Shown here piece by piece: positions 1-12,540 of a DNA stretch of 64,000 nucleotides. The notes beneath the pieces were generated by a model. That model saw only the letters and a program-made list of their open reading frames with translations. It had not been told where the DNA came from and searched no databases. The DNA lies in the NCBI GenBank assembly GCA_963920665.1, contig OY987265.1, positions 2,361,001-2,425,000 of the forward strand, written 5' to 3'. Within the stretch, counting starts at the first letter, position 1, and every line of letters begins with the position of its first letter. The DNA comes from Straminergon stramineum. Taxonomy: Eukaryota; Streptophyta; Bryopsida; Hypnales; Calliergonaceae. The position numbers and the translations under genes were made by a program.

Positions 1-732
1 GGTGTGGTGTTCATCCTCATAATCAATATCTACATTGTAGCGAAGACTTAATAGGGATAGCTTCGGGTGTTGCTATGTTGCTACCTAATGTCAAGGCTAA
101 CAAGTGGTCAGTATCTTACATAGTAAGCAGTGACGGTGCCTGCAGAGTTTCCTGGCACCAATTTGATCCCCATTCCAATGCTCCCAAACAGATAGTTGCC
201 CTTGGATCCAAATGCAGCAGCTGCGCAGCAAGAAGCAATTGGATCACATCAGTTGCAGAAATCTGATAGTGTTTTACAGAAGAAGGTGAAGACTTTAACC
301 CGGAATATTGTAGCTTGAATGAACACAACTAGTGGGCTTCAGACCTTGGTGAATGGGCATTGGAAGAAAATGTAGATGCACGTGTGACTGACCAATCACA
401 ACATTCAACTGCATAGAAACTTTGAGATCGACGAATAATACCTATTATGCTGGCGAGTGATTTAAAAAGAGAACTAATTATCAACAAAATGAGAGATTAT
501 ACATAACTAGATGTTCAATTCAATTCAGTGCCATTACCTAAGTCGGAAACATGGAAACAAGTTAAACGTTGCGGTCTGTAGTGCCCGTTCCCAAACTGCT
601 ACTTGGATATATTCAGTCACCATTGAAATGATTCACTTTGGGATGTATCGCATTCAACAAGATTGAACCCACTAATATGAATCTAGGAGCTTCAGCAATT
701 GAGTGTTAGTTGCAAATGTTTCACAATTGTAC
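1..732 (-). other. Probable intron 1 of the XTH-like gene; no later exon seen
   Basis: This stretch lies downstream (minus strand) of the splice donor of the XTH-like first exon. I looked on the minus strand for the usual second exon, which would encode a K-x-x-Y-L-F-G type segment, and found none. The second exon may lie beyond position 1, or the gene may be broken. The short open frames here (75-266 plus, 116-328 minus) overlap each other and resemble nothing I know. Confidence 0.35.
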
Positions 733-901
733 CTGATGTTTTGTCCAGAACGAGATCCACGCGAGCACCGGCATTTAGAACTCTGGTGTGGAAGGTATCA
801 GTCTCGGCGAGGTAGTTTGCTGTGAATGGCTGTGCAGCCACGGCGGCCTGAATTGTTACAGCTAGGAGCAGTAGCAGAAGAGCAGCCCTGTTGGACTCCA
901 T
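733..901 (-). CDS. First exon of a xyloglucan endotransglucosylase/hydrolase-like (XTH, GH16) gene
   Basis: The exon encodes 56 complete codons plus one base. It starts with a clear signal peptide: MESNR, then a run of leucines to about residue 14, ending near AVAAQ at residues 21-24. The mature N-terminus follows, with F-T-A-N-Y near residue 26 and the segment RVLNAGARVDLVLDKTSG. This fits the N-terminal strand pattern of plant XTHs (x-V-L-x-x-G-x-x-V-x-L-x-L-D-x-x-S-G). The exon ends TCA-G followed by GTACAA, a good donor in phase 1 inside the Gly codon, which is where XTH intron 1 usually lies. XTHs are secreted enzymes that cut and rejoin xyloglucan in the cell wall. The catalytic ExDxE motif would lie in a later exon that I cannot see, so the family call rests on the N-terminus alone. 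The gene may be partial or a pseudogene. Confidence 0.6.
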
Positions 902-1189
902 CTTCCAAGGACGATGCTTTTCCGCAGTCAGAACTTTTGCTGTTCAATGGAGGAGCAGACCAGCACTTGTACCCTTTGAAATCTCACTCTGCAAGCAGCA
1001 CCGAACCAACAAATCTTCAGGCTTAATCTCTCGAACTGACAATCAAATTACGTTGAAACAGATTGCAAGCTGCTAAAACGCCTCTGTGTCTACTGTAGAG
1101 CTCGCACATCCTGGAGTGGACGGTGATCAAGAACAGAGCGGGAGATCCATCTCTTCAAGAATTCCAACTGCAGAATATGCGAAAGACGT

Positions 1190-1199
1190 TGTATATAAG
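1190..1199 (-). promoter_or_regulatory. Candidate TATA box of the XTH-like gene
   Basis: On the minus strand the sequence reads CTTATATAC about 290 bp upstream of the ATG at 901. That would give a 5' UTR of roughly 250 bases (about 1160-902). No other TATA-like motif closer to the ATG is as good. Assignment is by position and motif only. Confidence 0.4.
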
Positions 1200-3039
1200 G
1201 TCGACCTCCTCAAAATTTCGGAATTATTGTTGAGAAGACATTTCTAACCCGAATTCTAAGCTTCACTGCAGCTCTTGACTCAATCTCGATACACTTCTCT
1301 GGCAGTGTCGGAGACTTACAGCACAGTATTATCAATTTAACAGATTGATTACAACGTACAACATGCTGTACCTTGGGTTAGAAAATGGATGCCATTGTTC
1401 GTCAGCATTTGTGCATTTAGGTACACATACAGGACTGTGGAACTACAGTAGCTTGAATAGTTCCACAATCAGAGAGCCGAGAACTGGTAAGTTTAAAGAT
1501 CCCAGACTTAGTAGGTGAGAATCTTGAAGACAACTTACTCATGACTGAAGCATTTATGATAAGATGCAGACAGAAAGACCTCGACTGCATATGGAATAGA
1601 CTTTGGAACAAGCTGGACGATCACGAGCAAGTCAAAGATGGCAGAGTGTGCAATGCATACCTGGTGGCAGTGGAGGAGTTCAGAACAGCGCTGGTGATGC
1701 AGAGTTCTGGAGCCAGGATTGCTTCTTATAGGCTTAATTTCTAGTGCTGTGGATTCTTTCCTAGCTCTGTTATTGAGGCTGCTGGTGGAAATGAATTTTC
1801 AAATTATAATCTATCAGCGCAAGAGCCAAATGCCGCTTGTATCATGAGCCCTCCAGAATCTTCTGTCACGGCCAATCCTTGACACTTGTATATTCTCAGA
1901 CATGGTGGGAGGGAGGCTTTTACATAATGAGCTGCACTGTGGTATTTTTTGCTGACAGAGTGTACTAGCAAGTGCAGTTGAGTACCTCTTCAGGATTTTT
2001 CAAACTGATGTCAGAAAGCCTTTGTAGTGAGTCAACTGAAACCTGTGCCACATTTTGCAGCTGTGTGAATATGAGATGTAGGTAAATGAAATGGAAATGC
2101 TCAGATGAATTTCGTAGAATCCAGGCTCCATTCCCAGCTCATTCCGGGTATGTCTTCTCACTCGCAAGTAATTTTATGTGATTTATGTTGAGTTGGCTGA
2201 TATTTAGTAGCGAATTTTTAAAATCCCAAATATTAGAAAATCGAGATTCATAACCACCAGATTGTGATCATGGAGGTAGATGGCTGTGTCAGTGCCAATC
2301 TTGGAGCTGCTCATTGGGAGAAAAAGTCATTGTGAGCTCAATCATCAATTCATTGTAGCCTGAATTATGGTTGTGCTGTACTCAATGCAGCTAGGATTGA
2401 AGGAACGTACTCCAATCAAGCATACTCAATATGAGTCTATGTTGCAACTCAATATAGCAATACAAATAGCTAGATTGAGTATGCAAGAATCCAAACGACC
2501 GCATCGTCACAGGATGAGTTCGCAATTTTGTCTGTATTGGCATGCCTTTTTGTCTTGAGCTTCCGACGACCCACTGCCTGATCATTTAGGCACATTGTGA
2601 CGAGGCAGATATGATATGTTCACCTGCTCGAAGGAAGACTGGACTGAACGGCAAGAACAAGCTTCCCTCGCAACTTGGTACGATAATTCATGCTCCACAA
2701 TTATTTTGTCAGATATTGTCTGACAGAAACGATCGCTGCATCCTGGGTTTCTGAGAATTTTGACGCGTTGGCCCAATTCCAGGCTGTCAACAGGCTCGTC
2801 ACGTCAAAATAAGCCGCGTTGTACTATTTCTAAGGCTCCGTGGATGTTGATTGGAACTTATGTTGTAGGTATACTAACTGCAGTTGGGGCTCTTCCTTTT
2901 TCTATGTCCGAACTACTGTCTGAATTGTTTTTGGCACAGGCTGCAATGCAGTGGAAGACTGGTGGTTGGCACTTTGGCACTCTTTCTACTCCAACTTGAA
3001 AAAGACTGCATCTTGCCTGATTACAGTACTCCAGCGCCT
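1200..3039. other. Upstream region of the XTH-like gene, no gene recognised
   Basis: Base composition is more balanced than in the AT-rich repeats further right, so this may be old single-copy DNA. Open frames of 60-80 codons occur on both strands (for example 1541-1744 plus and 2858-3067 minus), but none shows a domain, signal peptide or splice structure. It probably contains the distal promoter of the XTH-like gene. Confidence 0.3.
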
Positions 3040-3043
3040 TTAA

Positions 3044-3425
3044 GGGAGGCAACCCATTCCTGATCACCGCCCCCTCTTGCCAACATAGACTGCTCTCTTT
3101 TCGCGCAGAGGAGATGACAGTGATTAATTACAGCACAATTCCCAGTGCAGTTGTGGCACATTGTGATTGCTTTACAACACTCTCAATTCTTGGGTGGATT
3201 TTGCAACCAGCCCTTGTGGGAAACATGAGGATCTACATGACCAGAGTGGGAGGAACTGAATCTTCCGCTCAAAAATTCATAGTAATTATGTTTTGCGAAA
3301 TAAAAATCTGGAAAATTATAAAAACCTTCTTAACTCTATTTCTGCACACTGGAAAATTTCCCCCGCAAGAAACTTGCCCTCCAGATAGGTGTAACCGCTT
3401 AAGTGGTTGGAATGGGTTGCCTCCC
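3044..3425. mobile_element. 382-bp non-autonomous inverted-repeat element, copy 1 (GGGAGGC family)
   Basis: The ends are a perfect inverted repeat, GGGAGGCAACCCATTCC at 3044-3060 and its complement at 3409-3425. Flanking bases are TTAA on the left (3040-3043) and TTAG on the right (3426-3429). A diverged second copy with the same two ends and interior is at 17143-21629, where a long insertion splits it. The 135-codon open frame at 3114-3521 runs out of the element into flanking DNA and is not conserved in the second copy, so I treat it as chance. The element carries no transposase. The class is uncertain; the flanks hint at TTA or TTAA target choice. Confidence 0.75.
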
Positions 3426-3429
3426 TTAG

Positions 3430-5301
3430 TCTGTGTCAATCTGGCAAATGTGAAAGGCTGTGCATGTCACCAATTAGATTCTTGCCAGCAGATGGAATTT
3501 ATTCCTCGCTGCCTGATATAAGGCCCTCGAATTTCCAAATGGATTAAGGTTGTTTATTGCTTACATTTGGCAGCACAATCGTGGGTTGCAAATTTATATC
3601 TTGTAACTTAGATTGTGAAGTTGAGATGGAAGATCGAGGGAATGCCTGGCTTCGACCAGCGGTGACGGAATGGTTGATGTATATTCTACAGTTTGGAAAA
3701 GAACATTTCCTCACCGTACATATATATATATATATGTTGCACGGACATGTCTAAAATGGTCACTGGAAGACAGCTCATTTCCTCCGCTTGAGAGTGCAAT
3801 CTCACTGGTCTTGTCTTTTCGTTTTGTTTGTTCTTGCGCTAACTGAAGTACTTCCCTTCTTCCTCTTAGAACCTGACCAGTATTTTTCCAACCGATTTCG
3901 GAGTGTAATTGGAGCAGGGCGACAACTAATATCAGTATGTACACAATACGGGACAGAAAGTTTATAAACACATGAAAAACTGTTCAAATTGGATGAAATT
4001 TGGTCAAAAATTAACATTCCTTCCGAAGTAGCTGTAGCAATTTGATAAATGAACATGATACAGCATTCTTGAAGAAGTACTGTAGACTTTAACTTAATAT
4101 GAAGTAGAAATGAAGTTAGGTATATGCAACATAGATAGGTGGCTGCTGAGTAGGTTCTCGGGTAGCTTGTTGATGTTCTTTTAGTGAAATCTTAATGAAG
4201 GTTTGATAAATCAAAATCTAATAGGTGGTACAAATTTCATGGAATTGCATCATGCAATTTCAAATTATTGCATTATGGAGTCCAGTGTAGGACATAAAAT
4301 ATTCCATGATTTCAATTAAACATTTTAATATTCTTGTTTATTATACCATATCTTGACGTAAGACTTTTATTCATTGCACTGTCAGTAGTGAAACAAATGC
4401 TACAAAGATTTATAGAATACCAATAATTATCTGTATTATCTCGTAGCAAAAATAAAATATGAAATTCATTTTTGAAAGCTTAACTTTGATAAATTTTCAA
4501 TATCAAATACCCCATAAGGTAGCAAGTCTCTCTTGAAACATTTTCCCTGCTAGGTTTGACATTTTTCAATTCAATGCCAATGCTATTTGCAATTTAGTTT
4601 TGTCACTAATTGTATGGCTCAAAGAAAGATTTTTTTCAGAAATATTCCACTTAAAATTGAGCTCCTTTTCAACTTTTTGAATTTGGATTTTTGATTCAAT
4701 TACCTTTGCTTGACTATATAAGTTCTCATTTATAGGTCTCTTGCATTTCTATATATTAGATTTCAGAAGTTTCATAATGTTGTTAGAGATGATATCAAAA
4801 AAAGTTATGATCTCTTTTTCAAATGTTTTCTAGTTTTTTAAGGACTATGACTATATTTCAAAAGAGAGGATCCAAATTGCTATACTAGTATTCAATTGAA
4901 TCTTTTAAAATTTAGCAACAACTTAGTTTTCGATTGTAGTACAAATGGTCATATTGAGGTATTTTTGGTGAATGATGTCACAAAACTTTAGAAGTTAAAA
5001 GTGTTGAGAAGATCCCAACTTTTATCCATTGAATTCATGGGACATGATGGCACAATATTAAAAACCAATAGACTAAGCTAGACTATATATAGTTTCTTGT
5101 TTAATTCCTAGAGAACTTAGAGGTGGTTGCAAGAAAGACTAGCCGTTTTTTCAGTGTTTTTGGTAAAAACAAGGATTTTGTTGGCCAATACTATATATGA
5201 ATACTTTGCAACAAAACAATCTCTACCATTGACAAGAAATAACAATAACTATAAGTACTATTGCAAATACTATGGACTACTTGAGAGTACTAAAATAATT
5301 T
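3430..5301. other. AT-rich tract without a recognised gene
   Basis: The left part includes a short (TA)n run at about 3719-3735. From about 3960 onward the sequence is strongly AT-rich with stops in all frames. I see no coding domain, inverted repeat or tandem array of note. Confidence 0.5.
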
Positions 5302-5991
5302 ACGAGGCTTTTTCATCATGTTAGCAAAAAGAACCCCCAAAGTCCTAAATTAAACTATGACAATATCCTAAAATCACCACAAAGTACTTCCTATTAACCT
5401 ACAATCATCCAATTATACACTCAAGTGGATTAGGACAACCTATATGCTATAATCTAACTCAAATGTGTAAATTGGGGCTCAAAATGGCCTTAAAAAGTAA
5501 CTTGACATCACACACCCTACAACCCAAACACACCCATTCAATCATACATGGACAAATTTCCATTCTTCTTAAGATTTCATAGTTTCAATTAAAAGTGTTT
5601 ATTCAATTCCTTCAAGAATTCCACCCCCTATGCCCAAAACATCCTTGAAATTATCAAATTGGGTCCCAAAAGGGGCGAATTCAAGACCCTAAGAAAAATT
5701 ACAGCATAGCATCCCTCACAACAAAATCCAATTTTCAACCACACATAGCTTGCCACTCATGCACATTACTCTATGAGAAATTATGGGAATCAAGTTTGTC
5801 ATTAAGCCTTTTTAGTAAGTAAATTCACTATGCAACATGTTTTTTGGCCATACAACATCAATTAGCACAAAGAATACCAAGAAATTGTCATTTGATCGCC
5901 CATGCAACTTACAATCAAGGGCAAGTGCCCTTGTTTCATTAAATTGGCCACCTCATCTTTATCCTTGCTCTGAATTTGGCGAGCCTTATTT

Positions 5992-7116
5992 CACTAGAAG
6001 AAAACCGTATCTGCCACAACCAACTGAAATGCAACTATGTGTCCTATGCAACTACCCTACAACTACAACCCTCTATATTTGCACCAAATTTGATATATAC
6101 ATTATTGTAGTTGCAAAGTAGTTGTAGATTGAAGTTTCAAGTTGCATGTAGTTGCAAAGTAGTCATAGATTGAAGTTTTGGGTTACAAGAATGTAACAAT
6201 ATAATTACTGTGATTTATTCTACATCCAATATTCATCACAATTGTCGATGAGGATAACTTTACGTTCTATAAAGTTTAGTGTGTCAAACTACAATTGCAT
6301 ATAATCTGAATTTGACTTGACTGCAACTACACTGCAACTAAAATGCAACTAAACTGCAACCACATTGCAACTACACTACAACTAAAATGCAACTAGAGAA
6401 CAACTAAAATGCAACTAGAGAACAACTAAAATGCAACTAAAGAACAACTAAAATGCAACTAGAGAACAACTAAAATGCAACTAAAGAACAACTAAAAAGA
6501 AACTACGGTTCAACTAAAAAGAAACTACGGTTCAACTAAAAAAACACTAGACTTTAACTAGAGAACTACTAGCATGCAACTAAAATAAGACTAAAAAACA
6601 AATAGAATCAAGTTTTGTATTAATTGTCCCATATCAATTGTCAAGAGTACCATTAGATTGAACACATAAGAATTGTAAGTTATATCATGTTCACGTAATG
6701 AAGTTTGATAATAGACTTAGTAGATTTCTACAAATGTTTAAAGTATAAGAAATTTTAAAACTTATGAAATTTAAAGTTTCATAAACTGGTGAAATCTATT
6801 CAATATCAATATTTGAATTTGGTCATCTAAGAAAAGCTAGATGTGAAGTTGCAAATGAGTCGCAAACAAGTTGCAAACAAATTGCAAACAAGTCGCAAAC
6901 TAGTTGCACAAAAATACTTTCCACGTCAGAAGAGTTCATCGATGAAGTTCCACGTAGGTTGTCCTAAAAAACCCAATCTTCTCAACTTTTGCAACTACAT
7001 TGCAACTTGTCCACTACAACTGCGAGCTCCAAATTGTCACCCAGTTGCAAATGTCCAATGCAACTACAAAACTAGTTGTTAATTGTAGTCGCAGAACTCC
7101 TGATTTTCTTCTAGTG
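5992..7116. mobile_element. Non-autonomous CACTA (EnSpm/CMC) element, 1125 bp
   Basis: The left end reads CACTAGAAGAAAA (5992-6004) and the right end is its complement, finishing at 7116. The 3-bp target duplication TTT is at 5989-5991 and 7117-7119, as expected for CACTA elements. Both subterminal regions are packed with short repeats built on TTGCAACTA or its complement (6020-6170, 6322-6560, 6846-6905, 6985-7085), the typical subterminal pattern of this superfamily. No transposase is encoded. The element is inserted in repeat R1, and the second R1 copy at 28.6 kb is continuous across the corresponding position, which acts as an empty site. Confidence 0.85.
6322..6560. repeat. 11/22-bp tandem array inside the CACTA element
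   Basis: The basic unit is an 11-mer beginning CAACTA. From 6379 a higher-order 22-bp unit, CAACTAAAATGCAACTAGAGAA, repeats seven times in register to 6532 with a few substitutions. The last copies change to a variant with AAAGAAACTACGGTT. To the left the array degenerates into single 11-mers. It is probably an expanded subterminal repeat block. Confidence 0.85.
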
Positions 7117-8448
7117 TTTCCTTGGAAAGCTAACTTGACGCTCTCCATCCCCAAAATTCACTTGTTTCTACTTGGCCGTTCTCTTGTAGTTGCTCGCCGA
7201 AGTTGGCAACCTCCGTTCTCAATGGCAACTCACTTCTATGCACTAAATTGGTTTCTTGTCTTTGTATTTGTCCAAACTTGGCAAACTTATCTCCTTGAAA
7301 GCCAACTTGATGCTCTCTATCTTTACAAAAATTCACTCCTTTCCACCTTCTTGTTCTTCCACAATCACTTACCAAAGTTGGTAGTTCCAATTTTAGGCAG
7401 CATCGCACCTCTTATCCTAATCTCTCCTAAGAGCCCTACCTTTTTTCACCCATTTTCTCTCCAAAAACAAGTAAATCTACTTGATAATTTTACTACATGA
7501 TTCCCTTCTCTACTATCTAATAATTCAAACTTCAAGTGCCTATTGAACACTACCAATACTCCCCAAAATACATGCACACCAAAAACATACACAAATTGCA
7601 TGAGAGAGAAGAGAGAGGGCCAAACCCTAATTTTTCATATAACTAAACCACCTAATGGATTAATATGCAAAACTATATTCATCCAATCCTAATTTACTAT
7701 AAATCTACTAATTTGGTGCAAAGTAATCCAAATTTGGGCAAATCTTGCTATATTACTATAAATCCTCTAGTTTAGTGTATAAAAAACTAAATTATTGAAA
7801 AACACTCTAAAATATTGAAAAATTCCTATTTTGGTGTTTCTAGCAATGTTTTAGTGCTTTATTCACTACACTAGTGTTTTAGTAATAGTTTTTGTTTAAC
7901 TAATTTTTTTGAATTTTTATTATTTATTAATTTTTTGGTTTCCAATTCATTTTTTGTTTCATTTCCTACTCCCCAATTTTTTTTTAATTGATTTTTTCAT
8001 TTTTCATATTTTATACTTTTTTGGTTTACAATTTGATTCTAGTTTCATTTTCTACTTGAGGTGTTTTGTTTTCATCTAGGTTTTGTATTTTTCTGTTTGT
8101 TATCTTTTTGACTTCCTTTTTGTTTTTATTCTTTCTAATTAGTAATCTTTTGGTTTTTCTTTAATCATCATTTTATTGTAAGCCTAATTTGGTTTCTCTA
8201 CCAACCCTTGCTTAACCTCCTTCTATTTCTAAATCCCTATTTTTTCTTTCAAACTTTCCCCTAATTTTTTCTTGATTTCATTTTCTAAACTTCGCCCTAA
8301 TTTCCCAACATTCCTATCTCTATGTACTATAAAACTCCTTATTGATAGTTGTAAGTTAGTGCAAAGTACTAATACTTATGAACTTGAATTTATGCATAAT
8401 GTTTAGATTTTTGGTTTTTAAAGGGTGAAAAATATGGTGGTTAACACA

Positions 8449-11400
8449 ATACTATGTGAAAAAAATGACAATTTATCATTGTAAATAGATACAATAGGGT
8501 ATAAATTGATTATAAATAGAAAAAACTAACAAGAAATTGGAAATTTAATTTGACCTGGAAGGGGATCAGATTTCACCAAAAAAATGAGCTTGAAACCATC
8601 TTCAATGTTCAAAAAGTGCATGTGCTAGGGAGCCCTATCCTTGCAAATGTGGAAGACATAAAATTATATATATATATGCCCCTTAGTAAGCACATGCCCA
8701 TCTATTGTGGAAATAGACCACAAAAATTTTAGCTCTAAATCATGAATTTTGGGTACTCTCCAATACTAAAAAACTCTAAATCCCCAAGTGTGACAAATTT
8801 CCAAAATTAGATTTTAAATGTAAAATGATACTTTCCTTCCTAAAAAATAAGGAATATAATTACAATAAAATTAACCATCTCTCATAAAAATTTCTAATTC
8901 ATCAAGTTCATGCTTTAGAAGTTTTCAAGGATGACAACTCTATCACTTTAAATGTGATGGAAAATAGTACCAATTTTTCTTGCAATCACCCCAGGGCCTT
9001 TTATTTGTCGAAAAAGAATTAAAACTACCATTTCTAGTGCAAGCTCCAAATCTTTTTGAATTTTTATTTTCATATCTTACCATAGGATCTTGCACTAGAT
9101 AAATATAAGAATGTGAAGAAGAAATTTCAAAAACTATGACCATGTAGATTGCAAGATATCTTCATTTAAAGTAAAGAGAATAATTATTTTGCGCCTTCAA
9201 TGACTAAATATTTTTACTTCGAATCTTCTTAGCTTAAAATTTTTTCACCATAGATTTTGAATTAAAAGGTTTGGGGGTTAAAATAATTGAGCTAAGGGTT
9301 TGGATTTTTTTTCTTAAAACCCTTAATTTAAAAAAAAATTATTATTTAGAAATAGGTACAAGATAGAAGGAAAAATTAAATCTTCAATAGTTCTAGAATG
9401 GAATTGAAATACACTAATCATAATAGTGAGATTATTCTAGGAAGAAAACTAAACCATGTATAACTTTTTCTACATAAATGTGAAAATTGTGTTAAAAAAT
9501 GAATCCTGTCAATTATTTTTTTTGAAGATGCTTGGATTGCCTAAAAAACTAGATTCTTTATAACTTTCTCATTACTAGTCTAAATATAATGAATCATATC
9601 TTTCCATGTAGATCTTTCTATAAAAAACAAAATTTTAGAAATTTTATTTTGAGTTTTGATGATTTTCTTACATTGCCTAGTGAACTACTTTGAGCTCAGT
9701 GTAGGCATAATTTTCGTTCCCAAGATCTAGTTGGAATAAAAGTCATATGACCAAAAAGCTAATGTGTTTTCTATGTCTTCATAAAAAGTTTCAAATAATC
9801 ATGTCAAAAATTGAAAACATAGGAACTTGATTGAACCTTGCATTGTTCCCCTAGGGAACACTTTGTCTTTTGGAGCATAAGTAACCACTTTAGGGCTAAT
9901 GATATTTGGAACAATTCCAACTTTTTTTAATAGAACCAGATTTCCTATATATTTTTCGAAAATTTGCATATATATATAGAAAGATGGTCTTTAGGATCCT
10001 ATGAGTAATGTTAGAGTATGGTGCTCAAGGCCCACATTGTCACCAAGCTAGTGCCAATATCATCCTTGAGCACCATTCTCTTGTACTATTAATTGGTGCC
10101 CAAAGACAACTTTTTTTACTATTGTAGTACTTACCTCAATCTCATCAACAAATCTTGAAAGCAAGTTAGGTTGCTTTTTGAAGATTTAAGCATAACTTTT
10201 GGTAAATGAGAAGTTATTTGAACAAACAATACCCAAAAGCACTTTGGTCATCATTCATAAAATAGGATCACCAAAATCCAAGCATATTCCCCAAAGTGAA
10301 CCAAGATCCCTGATAAAAAAAGTAGATGCTTGTTGCACTCTCTTCAAGGTGTGAACATTGAAAATAGGGCAAAGTTTTAGAAATCTACCAATTCAATATT
10401 GACCTTTTAAGGCCATATTCATTATATTGAGACCTTTCGCAGTCTCAATTTTATTCTTGGCTCGAGGATAAACCATTTTATCTCTTTAGTGGTATTTTTT
10501 TATAAATAGGTAACAATACCAACTTTCAAAATTTCATTATAGGATCATGATTTGAGCATTATTTATTTTTGGTTTCAATTCCTAATTTTTTAAATGAATT
10601 TTCCAAGAACTAGCATTCTGTCTCAAAATCTACAAAAAGTCTCAATATAACAAATATGGCCTTTTTTGTAACTTTTGCATATTATAATCAAATATTATTC
10701 TTGGATTTCATCTGCAACTTTCCTTGAAATTTGTCTTTATGTGATTAAAAATTGAAACACTCAATAATATTCTTTACAAAAATTTACTCAGTTTAAGGTG
10801 ATCCTACCTTAATATGAACTTTGGAAACAACGAGGGGTTGAAATTGAGTGAAATGCTTCATATTAAGTTAAAGGTTTGTGTAGATAGATATAATCTAGTT
10901 AAACAAATTCTTACAATGCACATTGCTTTAACCCCTAAAATTCCATTGTCTTCTCTAGGGACAAAATGGATTTCAAATAGGCTCCTATAGTCTTAATTTT
11001 CATCATAATTTTTTGAATTTTTTTTGAATCTAGGAAAACAAATCAATTTTTTAGAAATATAATTTTTATTTCAATTAGTGTATGAAAGAAATTTTTTTTC
11101 CACCCTAAGCCTAAAATAGGGTTCATTAGGTAGCACCAAAAAAATCACAAAAAGTAAAAATGAAATTTTGAAATTTTTGTTTCTCATAGAAAATACTCTT
11201 GTCTATTTGGAAATATTTGATTCATTCTATTTGGACTAGTCATGAAATAGTTATGGACAATCTTATTTTTCGAACAATATAAGCATCTTTTAAGAAAAAA
11301 AATTAAATTTGGACTCATTTTTGTATGTAATTTTCACAATTTTTCAAAATAATTGCTTGTCAAGGTTAAGTTTGCCTGTTGGAATAACCTCTCAATTGGA

Positions 11401-12540
11401 TTATTTTATTTCAATTCCATCTTAGAGCTATTAATGATTTTTCTTTTATTAAATTTTGGACCAACTTCTATTTAACAATTTTTTGAAGAATGAAAATCAA
11501 TTTTGTTTGTTTTTTAATTTTCTTTCCTAGACTTTCAACTTGATTCTTCAACATAAGAAATTTTTAATTCTACTTATGTAGTTAGGTAGGGCAAAATTTT
11601 AAGCTAAAAAGATTCAAATCCTTCAAATCTAGGTAGTAAGACAAGGTGCAAAGAAACCTTTTTTCTTCACTTCAAATGCAAACATCTTACAATTCATGTG
11701 GTCAAAGTTTCTAAGAGTTCTTCTACAAATTCTTGCACCAATATATTGCAAGAAATTGTTTCTCAAGTTTTTTGCACTTTGTAATGGAAATGTTAGTTTT
11801 TGAGTGAAACTTGTTGAAAAAAAGGCCTTGGGACTATAGGAGTTAATGTTAATGTTGATGTTACTCAAACATATTTACAACACACATGCCATGCCCATGA
11901 TTTCCTACGCTGGGAGAGTTGAGATCTTGCTTGGAATTCCAAACTTACTGTAGCTTTTTCTAATGGAAGCTACAAGCTTGCTATGTGAATGGAAATCTAT
12001 ATTGAGTAATATTCACACTAAGGTGTAGTAGTATGTTGTTTTTGTGACCATCCTCTTCAAAGAGACCAATAGATACCTATGAAATAGACAATAAGTGGTT
12101 CTAAAATGAACTGCCAACAATGTGAGCATAATTAAGATTTGTTAGGTATTGATTCATACTTTGCCAATGGATGGAATAAGAGCCAAAGATGGTCCATTTT
12201 AAAGCCTGAGAGTGTACACTTAATTTTTCTAAATGAGAATTGATTGCCCAATTGCTTTCTTACAAGTGTTAAAAGAGTTTAGGGTCCATTTAAGTTTAGT
12301 AATGGTTGCATTTAGGAACCTTGTGTATAAATTACTTTTTGAATGCCACAATGCTTGTTTTTGGTCAAGCCATATCTTTTTTGAGAATGCATGTGTGTGG
12401 GTTTTGCAAGGCCTATGATCAAGAATAGGTGCCTACCACATAATTATTTGGAAATTCATAAGTAATTCATAAATGCTCCAAAAAATATGAAACCACTTAT
12501 GTTAGATTTCGCATCAATTTTTCTTCAAGTGAAAAATAAG
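8449..12540. other. AT-rich tract without a recognised gene
   Basis: About 4 kb with frequent stops in every frame. It contains no open frame that resembles a known domain and no clean terminal repeats. Parts (10.0-10.5 kb, minus strand) have a retroelement-like feel, but I cannot assign a domain. The short frames at 8943-9143 and 11629-11868 look like chance. Confidence 0.45.

Larger units (their letters stand above)
5302..8448. repeat. Dispersed repeat R1, copy 1 (about 2.0 kb, interrupted by a CACTA element)
   Basis: This region is similar along its length to 27887-29885. Both begin with (T/C)GAGGCTTTTTCAT, share an internal block with TAATTTGGTG-type and TTTTAGTGTTT motifs, and end near ATGGTGGTT(A/C)ACACA. 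After removing the inserted 1125-bp CACTA element the copy is 2022 bp, against 1999 bp for copy 2. The TG...CA-like ends suggest a solo LTR, but I could not find a convincing target duplication, so that reading is tentative. The open frame at 7000-7500 crosses from the CACTA element into R1 and is not a gene. Confidence 0.55.

Noticed and set aside
3114..3521. 135-codon open frame on the plus strand, the longest in the left part of the window
   Set aside because: It starts inside the 382-bp inverted-repeat element and runs into flanking DNA, and the second copy of the element does not keep the frame.
6322..6560. Regular array that could suggest CRISPR
   Set aside because: The units are contiguous with no unique spacers, and it lies in the subterminal region of a CACTA element in a plant genome.
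7000..7500. 166-codon open frame on the plus strand
   Set aside because: It crosses the right end of the CACTA element and its target duplication into repeat R1; the homologous R1 copy has no such frame.
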